Origin: Cerasibacillus quisquiliarum
Lineage (GTDB): Bacteria; Bacillota; Bacilli; Bacillales; Amphibacillaceae
Direction of reading: 5' to 3'
Length of the DNA stretch: 64,000 nucleotides
Assembly: GCF_014202495.1 (NCBI RefSeq)
Contig: NZ_JACHHA010000002.1
Coordinates: 1-64,000, forward strand
Part shown: piece by piece, positions 27,573 through 37,298 of the stretch
How positions within the stretch are numbered: position 1 is the stretch's first letter
Layout of the letters: each line of letters opens with the position of its first letter
Notes under the pieces: model-generated
What the model was told of the DNA's origin: nothing
What the model saw: only the letters and a program-made list of their open reading frames with translations
Databases searched by the model: none
Program-made: the position numbers and the translations under genes

Positions 27573-28019
27573 TTAATAAATCCATGTTTGATCTTGTTTT
27601 TTATAAGATACCAATTCTTCCTCTTTAAAAAAGAGGTTAATTTCTCTTTCCGCACTTTCAGGAGAGTCAGAACCATGGATCACGTTTTTACCAATTGTTA
27701 CTCCAAAGTCTCCACGAATCGTTCCTGGTTGAGCTTCAGCTGGATTCGTTGCTCCCATCATTGTACGGGCTGTTTTAATGACATCTTCACCTTCCCAAAC
27801 CATCGCAAAAACTGGTCCTGAAGTGATAAAGTCAACGAGTTCACCAAAGAAAGGACGCTCTTTATGTTCTCCGTAATGATTTTCAGCCAATTCATCAGAG
27901 ACTTGCATTAATTTAGCCCCAACTAATTGGAATCCTTTTTGCTCAAAACGAGCTACTATTTCTCCAATTAAATTACGTTGTACACCGTCTGGTTTAACCA
28001 TTAAGAAAGTTTTTTCCAT
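27573..28019 (-). CDS. ndk: Nucleoside diphosphate kinase
   Basis: Ndk transfers the gamma phosphate of ATP to other nucleoside diphosphates via a phospho-histidine. The active site [16 protein letters not shown] (His about 115) and the start [19 protein letters not shown] are intact. The 148 residues are of normal length. It starts after GAGGTG and ends in a strong terminator, so it is likely the last gene of the hepS-menG-hepT-ndk run, although 88 bases separate it from hepT. Confidence 0.96.
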   Translation of the reverse strand: MEKTFLMVKPDGVQRNLIGEIVARFEQKGFQLVGAKLMQVSDELAENHYGEHKERPFFGELVDFITSGPVFAMVWEGEDVIKTARTMMGATNPAEAQPGTIRGDFGVTIGKNVIHGSDSPESAEREINLFFKEEELVSYKKQDQTWIY

Positions 28020-28106
28020 GCTTTACACCTCATTTATGTTTTCATCAACCGTTAAAATTCTACCAAATTTTATATTAATTAACAACTATGTATCAAAGAA
28101 AACGTC

Positions 28107-29078
28107 TCAAAAACGGCGTTTCCCAATGTAATGCGCGATATTTTCTAATGTTTGTTTTGGAACTGAATCAGGTATATCTTTAATGATATTTAATGCTTTT
28201 TGTAAATATTGATTACTTATTTGATAAGACTTTTCAATGGCACCTGAATCTTTTATCATGTCAATTAATGCATTGATTTTCTCATCAGTTATTTCATTCG
28301 GGTGATTAAAAATATGGATAATTTCTTGGAAAAATATGGGTTCTTTAATCGCAAATAAAACAGGCAAGGTTATATTTCCTTGTCTCAAATCACTTCCTGC
28401 TGGTTTACCGAGTTGTTTTTCAGTAGATGTAAAATCTAAAATATCATCAATAATTTGATAGGACATGCCAATATAATAACCGTATTTATATAACTTACGC
28501 ACATCGGACGCATCTAATCCCGCAGAGATAGCGCCAAGTTTACAACTTGTTGCAATTAATAAAGCTGTTTTTCGCTTAATTCGACGTAAGTAAATACGTA
28601 AATTTTGTTCCCAATTGTACTTGTATTTAATTTGTTCAACTTCTCCGATACACACATCTACGAGTGCTTTTGATAAACACTGATGAATTTCAGGCATTTT
28701 AATTGATGTAATATTTTCTAGTGCTCTTGCAAGCATATAATCTCCTGTATACATGGCAACGCGATTATCATATTGGTGTTTAATCGTCGGTTTTCCACGA
28801 CGTAATTCAGCGTCATCTATAACATCATCATGTACAAGTGTTGCCATGTGGATTAACTCTAAAGAAACAGCAATCGTTTTAATTTCTTCCATGCGAAAGT
28901 CCCCAAGTTTTCCAGTTAACAATACAAAAACGGGTCGGATTCGTTTACCTCCTGCTTTTAATAGTTGTGTTGATGCATTTCGTAGTACAGGATGTTCGGA
29001 TTGTATGACTGAACCTAAGGCCTTTTCAATTATTTGTAGCTCTTTTTTGAGATAACTGTATGTTTTGGCTAATTTCAT
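28107..29078 (-). CDS. hepT: Heptaprenyl diphosphate synthase component II
   Basis: HepT is the catalytic prenyltransferase subunit that, with HepS, extends farnesyl diphosphate to the C35 chain of menaquinone-7. The first Asp-rich motif HDDVIDDAE, the KRIRPVF substrate-binding segment and the second Asp-rich motif QIIDDILDF are intact. I choose the ATG at 29078 after AAAGGTG, giving 323 residues. The TTG at 29096 overlaps that site. It is encoded with hepS and menG, whose products act in the same pathway. Confidence 0.95.
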   Translation of the reverse strand: MKLAKTYSYLKKELQIIEKALGSVIQSEHPVLRNASTQLLKAGGKRIRPVFVLLTGKLGDFRMEEIKTIAVSLELIHMATLVHDDVIDDAELRRGKPTIKHQYDNRVAMYTGDYMLARALENITSIKMPEIHQCLSKALVDVCIGEVEQIKYKYNWEQNLRIYLRRIKRKTALLIATSCKLGAISAGLDASDVRKLYKYGYYIGMSYQIIDDILDFTSTEKQLGKPAGSDLRQGNITLPVLFAIKEPIFFQEIIHIFNHPNEITDEKINALIDMIKDSGAIEKSYQISNQYLQKALNIIKDIPDSVPKQTLENIAHYIGKRRF

Positions 29079-29110
29079 GCGATTCACCTTTTGCAATTAT
29101 TAAAACAACA

Positions 29111-29815
29111 TTATTTATACCCTATATGCATAGCTGCTACGCCACCAGTATAACTTTTCACATCAACTTTCGAGAAACCTGCCTCATGAAACATTTGTTT
29201 TAATTTCTTTTTATTGGGAAAGTCCTTTGCAGATTCATGTAACCAAGCATATTCTTCATAGCTTTTTGCAAAGATTCTCCCAAATAACGGCATTATAAAG
29301 CGGAAATAAAAGTAATATAATTGACGATACACTGGCATAGTTGGCTGTGATGTTTCTAGACAAACGACTTTTCCCCCAGGTTTAACGACCCGATACATCT
29401 CTTTTAAAACCGTCATATAGTCTGGCACATTTCTTAATCCAAAGCCAATGGTAACATAGTCAAATGAATTATCTGCGAACGGTAAATCCATTGCATTACC
29501 GTGTATATATGTTAAATGTTCAAGATTCGTTTCAGCTTTTTTTTGTTTCGCAACACTCAGCATGTTTTGACTGAAATCTAAACCGATTACTTCTCCTTGC
29601 GAACCAGTTGCTTCAGCTAAGGCGAGACTCCAATCGCCCGTGCCACAGCAAACATCTAATGCTGTTGAACCTGGTTTTACTTTCATCCGTTTCATAACAT
29701 CTTTTCGCCAAGATTTATGCCTTTGAAAAGAAATAATTGAGTTCATCGTATCATATTTTTTATAAATCTTTTCAAAGACATGGTGCACACGTTCTTCTTT
29801 AGATTGTTGTTTCAT
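29111..29815 (-). CDS. menG: Demethylmenaquinone methyltransferase
   Basis: MenG (UbiE family) uses S-adenosylmethionine for the final methylation of menaquinone. SAM-binding motif [31 protein letters not shown] and [10 protein letters not shown] are family hallmarks. The protein has 234 residues and ends in [11 protein letters not shown], typical of the family. The ATG follows GGGAAGGG. It lies between hepS and hepT, the normal Bacillus order, and its product feeds the QcrABC complex encoded about 10 kb away. Confidence 0.95.
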   Translation of the reverse strand: MKQQSKEERVHHVFEKIYKKYDTMNSIISFQRHKSWRKDVMKRMKVKPGSTALDVCCGTGDWSLALAEATGSQGEVIGLDFSQNMLSVAKQKKAETNLEHLTYIHGNAMDLPFADNSFDYVTIGFGLRNVPDYMTVLKEMYRVVKPGGKVVCLETSQPTMPVYRQLYYFYFRFIMPLFGRIFAKSYEEYAWLHESAKDFPNKKKLKQMFHEAGFSKVDVKSYTGGVAAMHIGYK

Positions 29816-29846
29816 ATGACAGCCCTTCCCACTTTTTGATGTATTA

Positions 29847-30602
29847 TTAATTAGATAACTGATCTATAAATGATTGTGAATGCTTAATAAGTAAATGATA
29901 TTGTCGAATGAATTGAAATCCCTGTTCCCTTAATATGATCATAGGCTTTTCCATGTTTTTTTCTATATATGATATAAATGATTCCGCATCTAAATCAACA
30001 TAAATTTGATCAAAAATCGTTTTTTTACCGTGTTGGTAGTTTTTTAAAGTATAGATTAATATCCATTCCTCTATATAAGAGACAATTTCTGGTTCACCAA
30101 TATATTTAGCTAAATGTGTGTATAATGATGCCTCAATTGTTTTCGCAAGATTTAATAACTCTTCATAATTCTTAAATTCTTGATAATATACTTTTATTTT
30201 CGCTTCATTTATTTTTCTAATAGCTTCAGCAAGTATTTGAATAAACTCATAATCATTAATATTGGATAATAATAAATAATACAAACTGCTATAATAATCT
30301 CCAGCTAAAACGAGAAGTTGTTGTTCAAGCGATACTCCTATATGGCTATGATTTTTGTCATTATTACTAACTAAATCGTGTGTATCAAGCGCCATTTGAA
30401 CGAGCATCGTTGTCATGATATATTTTTCTTTCTTTTGTTTAGGTATATCACAATCTGTTAGAAGCGTGTATATAAGCAATAATTTTCCTTGATCTATATT
30501 TGGTGCTTGAATATGTTTGTCCAAATAATGATAATGAGCCTGTTTCTTTATTAAAGTCTGTATCTCTTTTAATTCTTGCATTATGTTGTGCAAACGAATC
30601 AC
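29847..30602 (-). CDS. hepS: Heptaprenyl diphosphate synthase component I
   Basis: HepS is the small non-catalytic partner of HepT and sets product length. The 251-residue all-helical protein contains the family-like segments [15 protein letters not shown] and [12 protein letters not shown]. It lacks Asp-rich catalytic motifs, as expected. The start is uncertain: a GTG at 30602 and a TTG nine bases in both have usable ribosome binding sites. It is placed between mtrB and menG. Confidence 0.9.
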   Translation of the reverse strand: MIRLHNIMQELKEIQTLIKKQAHYHYLDKHIQAPNIDQGKLLLIYTLLTDCDIPKQKKEKYIMTTMLVQMALDTHDLVSNNDKNHSHIGVSLEQQLLVLAGDYYSSLYYLLLSNINDYEFIQILAEAIRKINEAKIKVYYQEFKNYEELLNLAKTIEASLYTHLAKYIGEPEIVSYIEEWILIYTLKNYQHGKKTIFDQIYVDLDAESFISYIEKNMEKPMIILREQGFQFIRQYHLLIKHSQSFIDQLSN

Positions 30603-30690
30603 CTTGACCCTTCCAACTATTCCACCATAGCTTTTGCTATTATAACATAATAAATGCTATGGGATAACTAACAAACTCTAGAATATCATT

Positions 30691-30915
30691 TTAATTGCTC
30701 GATATTTCGCCGTGATTCGTTTGTATTAATGCTTTTCCTCTTACTTTTATAGCAGATGTATGTTCAGTAAATTGAGCAATCATCACTTCTCCTTTGTCTA
30801 GTTTCTCAGAATGATGAAAACGGGTTTCGGTGCCACGTGTTAATCCTATAACATTAACACCGTCTTCTAATGCTTTAATAATAAAATAGTCTGATTTATA
30901 ATGAAGGTTCTCCAT
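30691..30915 (-). CDS. mtrB: Trp RNA-binding attenuation protein TRAP
   Basis: TRAP forms an 11-subunit ring that, when loaded with tryptophan, binds G/UAG repeats in leader RNA to stop trp transcription or translation. The 74-residue sequence is strongly conserved: [20 protein letters not shown] and [19 protein letters not shown] include the tryptophan-contact and RNA-contact (Lys, Lys, Arg) residues. The ATG follows AGGAGG by seven bases. Unlike B. subtilis there is no folE (mtrA) before it and no trp operon in the aro cluster nearby. Confidence 0.97.
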   Translation of the reverse strand: MENLHYKSDYFIIKALEDGVNVIGLTRGTETRFHHSEKLDKGEVMIAQFTEHTSAIKVRGKALIQTNHGEISSN

Positions 30916-31061
30916 AACATTACCTCCTATGATTTATTAATGATGACGTATTAAGTTATATCTAGAGATAGCACTAAAATAAAACGTCCTATATATGTGG
31001 GTGTTTCAGCTTGCTTGGTTTTAAATAACTTAACAAAATCTACATCTATTTACATAAATAA

Positions 31062-31090
31062 AAAGGGTGCGCACATGACACGCACCCTTT
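31062..31090. terminator. Terminator after hbs
   Basis: Arms AAAGGGTGCG (31062-31071) and CGCACCCTTT (31081-31090) form a 10-bp stem with a 9-base loop and A/T flanks on both sides. It lies 19 bases after the hbs stop codon. Confidence 0.85.
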
Positions 31091-31109
31091 TATCGCCCTA
31101 TGTACTCGA

Positions 31110-31382
31110 CTATTTAACGGCTTCTTTAAGGGCTTTTCCTGGCTTGAATGCAGGAACTTTGCTTGCCGGAATTTGAATTTCTTCTCCGGTTTGTGGATTA
31201 CGTCCTTTTCGAGCAGAGCGTTGACGTACCTCAAAGTTACCAAAGCCAATTAATTGTACTTTTTCACCTTTACTAAGTGAATCCATGACAGTTTCAAAAA
31301 CCGCATCAACTGCTTTACCAGCGTCCTTTTTAGAAAGGTCAGTTTTCTCAGCAACAGCATTGATTAATTCTGTTTTGTTCAT
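31110..31382 (-). CDS. hbs: HU-type DNA-binding protein HBsu
   Basis: HU is the abundant dimeric nucleoid protein that bends DNA. The 90-residue sequence has the full HU pattern: [20 protein letters not shown], the [20 protein letters not shown] core and the beta-arm tip [20 protein letters not shown] with the intercalating Pro. The ATG at 31382 follows GGAGGAGG. A GTG nine bases upstream overlaps that site. It ends in a strong terminator, so it is probably a single-gene unit. Confidence 0.97.
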   Translation of the reverse strand: MNKTELINAVAEKTDLSKKDAGKAVDAVFETVMDSLSKGEKVQLIGFGNFEVRQRSARKGRNPQTGEEIQIPASKVPAFKPGKALKEAVK

Positions 31383-31391
31383 GATATTCAC

Positions 31392-31709
31392 CTCCTCCCA
31401 ATATGTCCTCTACCATTGGAACAAATCATTGCTATCATCATTTGTTTACCAATTTGCTTTCTTTTATACTTGAAAGCCATTAAAATCAACGGTGACAAGG
31501 AATATAATAACTTACACTCAAGTAAATTTCAACAAAAACTGATCATTTTTATCGTTTTTGTTGAAGGTTCACATACATTGGTTATCTACTCCTTATAGGT
31601 ATTATGACATACTTCGGAGGCAAAAATCTAGTCTAAATCAAGATGTTTCAAAGATTTCCGGAAAAAAGTTTTTCAGTTATATCGATATTTGATAAATGGT
31701 ATGGGTTAT
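31392..31709. other. Gene-free gap between spoIVA and hbs
   Basis: This 318-base AT-rich gap shows no gene with a ribosome binding site. It must hold the hbs promoter, though I could not choose among several weak -35/-10 pairs. It also holds a 12-bp inverted repeat (31528-31565) that may end spoIVA transcription. Confidence 0.5.
31528..31565. repeat. 12-bp inverted repeat downstream of spoIVA
   Basis: TTCAACAAAAAC (31528-31539) and GTTTTTGTTGAA (31554-31565) are exact inverted copies around a 14-base spacer. The arms are AT-rich and lie about 145 bases after the spoIVA stop. It could be a weak terminator. Confidence 0.5.
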
Positions 31710-33188
31710 TTACAAGATGATTGCGATTAACCCCCCAGAACCTTTATTTATAATTTGTTCAAGTGTGTCTTTTAACTTATAACGAGCATTTTCCGGCATA
31801 AGGGCAATTTTTGCTTGAATACCTTCTCTTACAATTGAACTTAATGACCTTCCAAATATATCTGATTCCCAAATTGAAAGCGGGTCTTCTTCAAAATCTT
31901 GCATTAAGTAGCGAACAAGCTCTTCACTCTGTTTTTCTGTGCCAATAATAGGTGAGAATTCAGATTCAACTTCTACCTTAATCATGTGAATACTTGGTGC
32001 AACAGCTTTCAAACGCACACCGTAACGAGCCCCTTGCCTAATGATTTCAGGTTCATCTAACTCCATATCCGCCAGACTTGGCGCGGCAATTCCATAGCCT
32101 GTTTGTTTAACCATTTGTAAAGCTCCGGCAATTTGATCATATTCACGTTTAGCATATGAGAAATCTTGCATCAATTGAAGAAGATGGTCTTTACCACGGA
32201 TTTCTTCCCCTACAATTTCTTTCAATACATCATCATATAAATGGTCAGGAGCATGTAAGTCGATTTCGGCAATGCCATCTCCCATGTTCATACCAGCAAT
32301 ATTTGCTCGCTCAATATATTCAATCGCCATAAAGTCACCAATAATCTTATCAACATCTCTCAATCGCTTAATATTCTTTACCGTAGACTGAATTGACTCT
32401 TGATAGTTTTGTTGTAACCAATGATCCTCACGTAAAACCATTACCCAACTTGGTAAATTCACATTGACTTCTAACACAGGAAATTCATATAATGCTTCAC
32501 GTAACACATTATAGACATCGTGTTCTGTCATTGTTTCGACATTAATGGCTAATACAGGAATATCATACAATTCTACCAATTCTTGTCTTAAATTCTCTGT
32601 TTCTGGAGCGTTTGGCTGGGTTGAGTTAATCACCATAATAAATGGTTTACCAACTTCTTTTAATTCATCGACAATCCTTGCTTCTGCATCAACATATTCA
32701 TATCGGGGAATTTCACCAATTGTACCATCGGAAGTTACAATGACACCAATCGTTGAATGTTCTTGTATAACTTTTCTCGTTCCAATTTCAGCTGCATCAT
32801 GAAACGGAATTGGATCCTCATACCATGGTGTATGAATCATCCGCGGACCATTTTCATCTTCAAATCCTTTAGCGCCTTCTACCGCATAACCAACGCAATC
32901 AACCATTCTTATATTAACATCTAATCCATCTTCAACATGAACTGTAACAGCTTGGTTCGGAATAAACTTTGGCTCAGTCGTCATAATTGTTTTACCTTGA
33001 GCGCTTTGTGGTAGCTCATCTTGTGCTCGTGAACGTTCATTTTCATCACGAATATTCGGGAGCACCACAAGTTCCATAAATTTTTTTATAAAGGTCGATT
33101 TTCCTGTCCTTACTGCCCCAACAATCCCAAGATAAATATCTCCATCAGTGCGCTTGGAGATATCTTTAAAAATGTCTACTTTTTTCAT
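31710..33188 (-). CDS. spoIVA: Stage IV sporulation protein A (spore coat ATPase)
   Basis: SpoIVA polymerises on the forespore surface using ATP hydrolysis and forms the basement layer of the coat. The Walker A region GAVRTGKSTFIKKFMELV lies near residues 23-40, and TEPKFIPNQAV and VDCVGYAV resemble the TRAFAC-class switch regions. The C-terminus is highly conserved in character, ending near KGSGGLIAIIL. The second ATG (33188) gives 492 residues, as in B. subtilis; the first (33191) is one codon upstream. Its presence shows a true endospore former. Confidence 0.97.
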   Translation of the reverse strand: MKKVDIFKDISKRTDGDIYLGIVGAVRTGKSTFIKKFMELVVLPNIRDENERSRAQDELPQSAQGKTIMTTEPKFIPNQAVTVHVEDGLDVNIRMVDCVGYAVEGAKGFEDENGPRMIHTPWYEDPIPFHDAAEIGTRKVIQEHSTIGVIVTSDGTIGEIPRYEYVDAEARIVDELKEVGKPFIMVINSTQPNAPETENLRQELVELYDIPVLAINVETMTEHDVYNVLREALYEFPVLEVNVNLPSWVMVLREDHWLQQNYQESIQSTVKNIKRLRDVDKIIGDFMAIEYIERANIAGMNMGDGIAEIDLHAPDHLYDDVLKEIVGEEIRGKDHLLQLMQDFSYAKREYDQIAGALQMVKQTGYGIAAPSLADMELDEPEIIRQGARYGVRLKAVAPSIHMIKVEVESEFSPIIGTEKQSEELVRYLMQDFEEDPLSIWESDIFGRSLSSIVREGIQAKIALMPENARYKLKDTLEQIINKGSGGLIAIIL

Positions 33189-33254
33189 CATTCTTCCCTC
33201 CTGATCTAAAACTACATTTATTCATATTTGACGTGACGAATCATTGATATTACA

Positions 33255-33284
33255 AGTCTATGATGTTGTCCATGTAAATTATGC
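33255..33284 (-). promoter_or_regulatory. Possible sigma-E promoter of spoIVA
   Basis: On the minus strand GCATAAT (33278-33284) and CATAGACT (33255-33262) are 15 bases apart, close to the sigma-E pattern of an ATA-type -35 and a CATACA-T -10. It lies about 65 bases upstream of spoIVA, which is a sigma-E gene in B. subtilis. Confidence 0.4.
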
Positions 33285-33337
33285 CTTGAATATAAGGTTT
33301 GTTTGGCATGGTATATCATAAAAATTGAACATTAATA

Positions 33338-33371
33338 AAGCCCCTGCAACAATATATTGTTACAGGGGCTT
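33338..33371 (-). terminator. Terminator after yphF
   Basis: Arms AAGCCCCTG (33338-33346) and CAGGGGCTT (33363-33371) pair, with an inner AACA/TGTT extension after one mismatch. A/T-rich flanks lie on both sides. It lies 10 bases after the yphF stop. Confidence 0.8.
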
Positions 33372-33381
33372 ATTTATACCA

Positions 33382-34098
33382 TTATTCATTTAAAAATATA
33401 GGTTCATTATTCTTAACAGTATATGGTAGGGAATAAGCTGGGACAAATGGTGAATGTTCAACTAATAGAAATCGTATATCATCTCCTTCTTTATAATCAT
33501 GCTTATACTCATTTAAAGCTTCTTGTAAATCTTTACGATAGTCGATATATAGTTGACCATCTGAACTTATAATAATTGGGAGACTCTCTTGTGAAAAGGG
33601 ACTTATAACACTAGGTGGTGCATCAAGTCCTAATTTCTTATAGTCTAGTGTATAAACCTCTGGACCCACTTTTTTATCAAATGGAGGATAAATATGTTTA
33701 CTACGATAATGCTCGAGATGAACATTAACTTTACGTAAAGCTTCTGCTGTCCGTAAATCTATAAGCTTCACTTGTGGATTTTCTTCAGGATCGACAATCG
33801 TATATTGATATACCCCGCCTTTTTCATAGGCAGTAGATGGAATCTCAGTCAATAAATGATTTTCCTTTAATAATGAAAAGTCAATTAAGTATTTTTCAAA
33901 AATAGGTGTATCACTATCTTTTGTTTTAATTGGAACAAGTCCATTCGTTTCTTCTTTATATTTTTCGACGGCTGATTGAACCATTTCTAATTGAATATCA
34001 TTGGGAACTTGATTCTGTGTAAGTTCCTCATCTGGATACATACAACCGGTTAAAATAAATAGAATAAAGCCAATGATTATTATGCTCTTATGTTTCAT
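33382..34098 (-). CDS. yphF: Lipoprotein YphF
   Basis: A secreted lipoprotein of 238 residues. It has a basic start, a hydrophobic core (SIIIIGFILFI) and the lipobox LTGC, so the mature protein begins at about Cys18. The body is a polar domain with no enzyme motif. Position between yphE and spoIVA identifies it as YphF; function unknown. I choose the ATG at 34098, eight bases after AAGGAGG. The open frame upstream (to 34155) overlaps yphE and lacks a site. Confidence 0.85.
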   Translation of the reverse strand: MKHKSIIIIGFILFILTGCMYPDEELTQNQVPNDIQLEMVQSAVEKYKEETNGLVPIKTKDSDTPIFEKYLIDFSLLKENHLLTEIPSTAYEKGGVYQYTIVDPEENPQVKLIDLRTAEALRKVNVHLEHYRSKHIYPPFDKKVGPEVYTLDYKKLGLDAPPSVISPFSQESLPIIISSDGQLYIDYRKDLQEALNEYKHDYKEGDDIRFLLVEHSPFVPAYSLPYTVKNNEPIFLNE

Positions 34099-34117
34099 AT
34101 GTTTTTCCTCCTTTTCC

Positions 34118-34315
34118 TTATTGAGTAGGTCCACTAAAAACGACATAAAATACAATTAATGCTCCTACGATAAGGCAAATATAGGCAAGGAAGGAAACGA
34201 TGGCAGCAAACAAACCAGATAGTTTATTTCTAGCTAATTGGATAAAAATAATTGCTAAGATAAGTAGTCCAATTCCAACAAACGAGATGATTTCTTTTAT
34301 TTCTGCAGCTGACAT
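34118..34315 (-). CDS. yphE: DUF2768 small membrane protein YphE
   Basis: A 65-residue protein with two membrane helices (about 8-27 and 33-60) joined by a short basic loop ARNKLSG. Its length and place between gpsA and yphF match the YphE/DUF2768 family. Function unknown. The ATG follows GTAGGAG by seven bases. It is 19 bases upstream of yphF and probably co-transcribed. Confidence 0.82.
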   Translation of the reverse strand: MSAAEIKEIISFVGIGLLILAIIFIQLARNKLSGLFAAIVSFLAYICLIVGALIVFYVVFSGPTQ

Positions 34316-34417
34316 ATTTTCACTCCTACAAGTAGCAATGACATTTGTAAATTACATTATAACATATACAAATAAATAAGTGGTATACGCTTTCTGACAT
34401 CAGTTAAACAAAAAAAT

Positions 34418-34450
34418 CCGAGGATAAAGTGGGGTCAACTTTAACCTCGG
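34418..34450 (-). terminator. Terminator after spoVIF
   Basis: CCGAGG(A)TAAAGT (34418-34430) pairs with ACTTTA(A)CCTCGG (34438-34450) around a 7-base loop, with one internal mismatch. A seven-A run precedes it, read as T on the minus strand. It lies 100 bases after the spoVIF stop and before yphE. Confidence 0.65.
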
Positions 34451-34549
34451 TTTGACTAAATAATACCCACAGCAACTCTAACAATGAATACTCACACGGT
34501 GTATTATATGCTGATTAAATACTTACTGTATCATCAGAAGCCTACAGAT

Positions 34550-34804
34550 TCATTTGTCTATATACTTATTTAATGAATCAATATCAGCAGGAATATTATT
34601 AGACGTAATGGCGTTTACAATTTTGTCTTCTATCTCTTTTGATACCGATTTATTTGCCATTCTCGCTAACTTTTTAACTAGATTTCTCACTGTCTGTTCA
34701 TCTGAAAAATTAGCATGTTTTACCGAATCAGCAATCTTATAAATATCGCTTGGATTTAAATTTGTAAGCTGACGTATTTTTTCAAACGGATTATTTTTAT
34801 CCAC
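34550..34804 (-). CDS. spoVIF: Stage VI sporulation protein F-like
   Basis: The 84-residue soluble protein matches the SpoVIF family, a spore-coat assembly factor in B. subtilis. Recognisable parts are SDIYKIADSVKHANFSDEQT, VRNLVKKLARMANK and IVNAITSNNIPADIDSLNK. The start is a GTG after GTAAGGAGGAACAATT. It stands between gpsA and yphE, a common arrangement in Bacillaceae other than B. subtilis. Whether it is expressed under sigma-K cannot be told from what I see. Confidence 0.75.
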   Translation of the reverse strand: MDKNNPFEKIRQLTNLNPSDIYKIADSVKHANFSDEQTVRNLVKKLARMANKSVSKEIEDKIVNAITSNNIPADIDSLNKYIDK

Positions 34805-34869
34805 AATTGTTCCTCCTTACAAGTAACATTCAACATATTATATGCAAGGAGAATTTTGATGTGTTATTC

Positions 34870-35892
34870 CTATTTTCTCTCTGTAAATATATCAGCCATC
34901 TCATCCTTTTTTGTTCGATTCATTAGTTGCTGAACGATTTCTTTCGGATGTTTTCCTTCAAACAATATATCATAAATCCCTTTTGTTATTGGCATATCTA
35001 CATTCTCTTCTTGAGCAAATTGATAAGCCGCTTTTGTCGTTCTAACCCCTTCAACGACCATTTCCATCTGATTGAGTACTTCTTCTAATTGGTAACCTTT
35101 ACCTAAAAGATGTCCTGCCTTCCAATTACGACTATGGACACTTGTACATGTTACAATAAGGTCACCTACTCCTGGTAAGCCTAAAAATGATAGCGGTTGA
35201 GCTCCTAAAGCTACTCCTAGTCGAGTCATCTCAGCTAAGCCACGCGTTATTAATGCAGCTTTTGCATTATCTCCAAAGCCTAATCCATCAGAAATACCTG
35301 CACCTAAAGCGATAATATTTTTGAGCGCGCCACCTAATTCAATGCCGATAAGATCATCACTTGTATATACACGAAAAGATTCATTAAAGAAAAGATCCTG
35401 AGCGTATTTAGCATGTTCTTCTGTCAAAGAAGCAACTGTAACAGTTGTCGGTTGGCGTTGTGCCACTTCCTCAGCATGACTCGGCCCAGATAGCACAACA
35501 ACATCTTCATATATATATTGTGGCATTTCTTCATCAATAATTTCTGATACACGTTTTAATGTGTTAGGCTCAATTCCTTTAGAAGCGTGAATGAGTACGG
35601 GCTTATTCATTAAGACAGTTGTTAATTTTTGACATACTTCTCTTATCGCTTTTGTCGGTACAACAATGACGATTGCATCAACATTACTAACAGCTTCTTT
35701 CATATCGTTATAAGCTATAATTGATTCAGGAATTATCGTATCCAAATACTTTTCATTTTTATGTGTTTCATTCATTTCGAGAGCTTGGTCTTTATTATGT
35801 GTCCATAAACGAACATCATGTTTATTATCAGCTAGTACGATACTTAGTGCTGTTCCCCAACTACCTGCACCTAATACTGCTATTTTTGCCAT
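34870..35892 (-). CDS. gpsA: Glycerol-3-phosphate dehydrogenase [NAD(P)+]
   Basis: GpsA reduces dihydroxyacetone phosphate to sn-glycerol 3-phosphate for membrane lipid synthesis. It has the Rossmann start AVLGAGSWGTALSIVLA, VLSGPSHAEEVA, and the catalytic-lysine region IELGGALKNIIALGAGI. I take the ATG at 35892, eight bases after GAGGAG, giving 340 residues. A GTG at 35901 overlaps that site. It lies 12 bases after der, and PlsC, encoded about 4 kb away, acts later in the same lipid pathway. Confidence 0.96.
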   Translation of the reverse strand: MAKIAVLGAGSWGTALSIVLADNKHDVRLWTHNKDQALEMNETHKNEKYLDTIIPESIIAYNDMKEAVSNVDAIVIVVPTKAIREVCQKLTTVLMNKPVLIHASKGIEPNTLKRVSEIIDEEMPQYIYEDVVVLSGPSHAEEVAQRQPTTVTVASLTEEHAKYAQDLFFNESFRVYTSDDLIGIELGGALKNIIALGAGISDGLGFGDNAKAALITRGLAEMTRLGVALGAQPLSFLGLPGVGDLIVTCTSVHSRNWKAGHLLGKGYQLEEVLNQMEMVVEGVRTTKAAYQFAQEENVDMPITKGIYDILFEGKHPKEIVQQLMNRTKKDEMADIFTERK

Positions 35893-35904
35893 TTTCTTCA
35901 CTCC

Positions 35905-37215
35905 TCATTGACGTCTTCTTGCAAATATATTAATTGGTGTTCCGACAAAACCGAACGTATCTCTAATTTTATTTTCAAGAAATCGTTGATAAGTAAAATG
36001 CATAAGCTCAGGATCATTGACAAATACAACAAATGACGGTGGTTTGACAGACACTTGTGTCACATATAATATCTTTAATCTTTTACCTTTTATTGAACTC
36101 GGTGGACTAATTGCAACTGCATCCATAATAACTTCGTTTAATACGTTTGTCGGAACACGTTTAGCGTGATTTTCACTTACTAAACGAATAACCGGGAGTA
36201 AAGTATGTAATCGTTTTTTTGTTTTTGCTGATAAAAACACAATTGGTGCATAATCTAAAAATTGAAAATGCATCCGTATATCCTCTTCAAATTGCTCCAT
36301 CGACTGCTCTTTCGAATCAATGGTATCCCATTTGTTTACAACAATTATAATACCTCTTCCGGCATCATGTGCATAGCCAGCAATTCGTTTATCTTGCTCA
36401 CGAATACCCGTTTCTGCATCTATAATAACAAGAACGACATTAGAACGATCAATTGCTTTTAAAGCACGTAAAACACTGTATTTTTCCGTTTTTTCATATA
36501 CTTTACCACGTTTACGCATGCCAGCCGTATCAATAATTGTATATTCTTGACCATCTCTTTCAAAGGTACTATCAATGGCATCACGTGTCGTGCCTTCGAT
36601 ATCACTTACGATAACACGTTCCTCATTTAAGATTGCATTGACTAATGAAGACTTACCAACATTTGGTCTTCCAATCAAACTAAATGAAATAACGTCATCT
36701 TCATCTTGCACATGATCAAACTTAGGAAAATGTTTGACAACTTCATCAAGTAAATCACCTAATCCGAGTCCATGAGCACCAGAAATAGGGTACGGTTCTC
36801 CAAAACCGAGCGCGTAATATTCATAAATTTGTTCTCTTTGTTCAGGATTATCCATTTTATTGACGGCTAAAACAACAGGTTTATTAGATTTATATAATAA
36901 TTTCGCAATCTCTTCATCAGCACCTGTTATGCCTTCTTGACCATTTACAATAAAAATAATGACATCGGCTTCATCAATGGCAATTTCGGCTTGTTGCCTA
37001 ACAAGAGTAAGTAATGGTTCATCACCTACTTCAATTCCTCCTGTATCAATAACACGAAAAGTTGTAGTTAACCATTCTGCCTCTGCATATATACGGTCTC
37101 TAGTAACACCTGGTTTATCCTCTACGATTGATATTCTTTCACCAATTAAACGATTAAAAATAGTCGATTTACCTACATTAGGTCTTCCTACAATCGCGAC
37201 TACAGGTTTTTGCAT
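35905..37215 (-). CDS. der: Ribosome biogenesis GTPase Der (EngA)
   Basis: Der carries two tandem GTPase domains and assists 50S subunit assembly. The first domain (about 1-160) has [16 protein letters not shown] and NKMD. The second (about 175-350) has [18 protein letters not shown] and NKWD. A KH-like C-terminal domain follows. The 436 residues equal the B. subtilis protein. The ATG follows AAAGGGTG. It heads a der-gpsA pair. Confidence 0.97.
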   Translation of the reverse strand: MQKPVVAIVGRPNVGKSTIFNRLIGERISIVEDKPGVTRDRIYAEAEWLTTTFRVIDTGGIEVGDEPLLTLVRQQAEIAIDEADVIIFIVNGQEGITGADEEIAKLLYKSNKPVVLAVNKMDNPEQREQIYEYYALGFGEPYPISGAHGLGLGDLLDEVVKHFPKFDHVQDEDDVISFSLIGRPNVGKSSLVNAILNEERVIVSDIEGTTRDAIDSTFERDGQEYTIIDTAGMRKRGKVYEKTEKYSVLRALKAIDRSNVVLVIIDAETGIREQDKRIAGYAHDAGRGIIIVVNKWDTIDSKEQSMEQFEEDIRMHFQFLDYAPIVFLSAKTKKRLHTLLPVIRLVSENHAKRVPTNVLNEVIMDAVAISPPSSIKGKRLKILYVTQVSVKPPSFVVFVNDPELMHFTYQRFLENKIRDTFGFVGTPINIFARRRQ

Positions 37216-37298
37216 GAAAGGAACACCCTTTCTCTTTTTTTGTGACTTTATTTATTCTAGCAAAAGAACTCTAAATACACAATAAACATCCATATCTA

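Noticed and set aside
31046-31249. 67-residue frame overlapping hbs
   Set aside because: It reads hbs and its terminator in a wrong frame; hbs itself is unmistakable.
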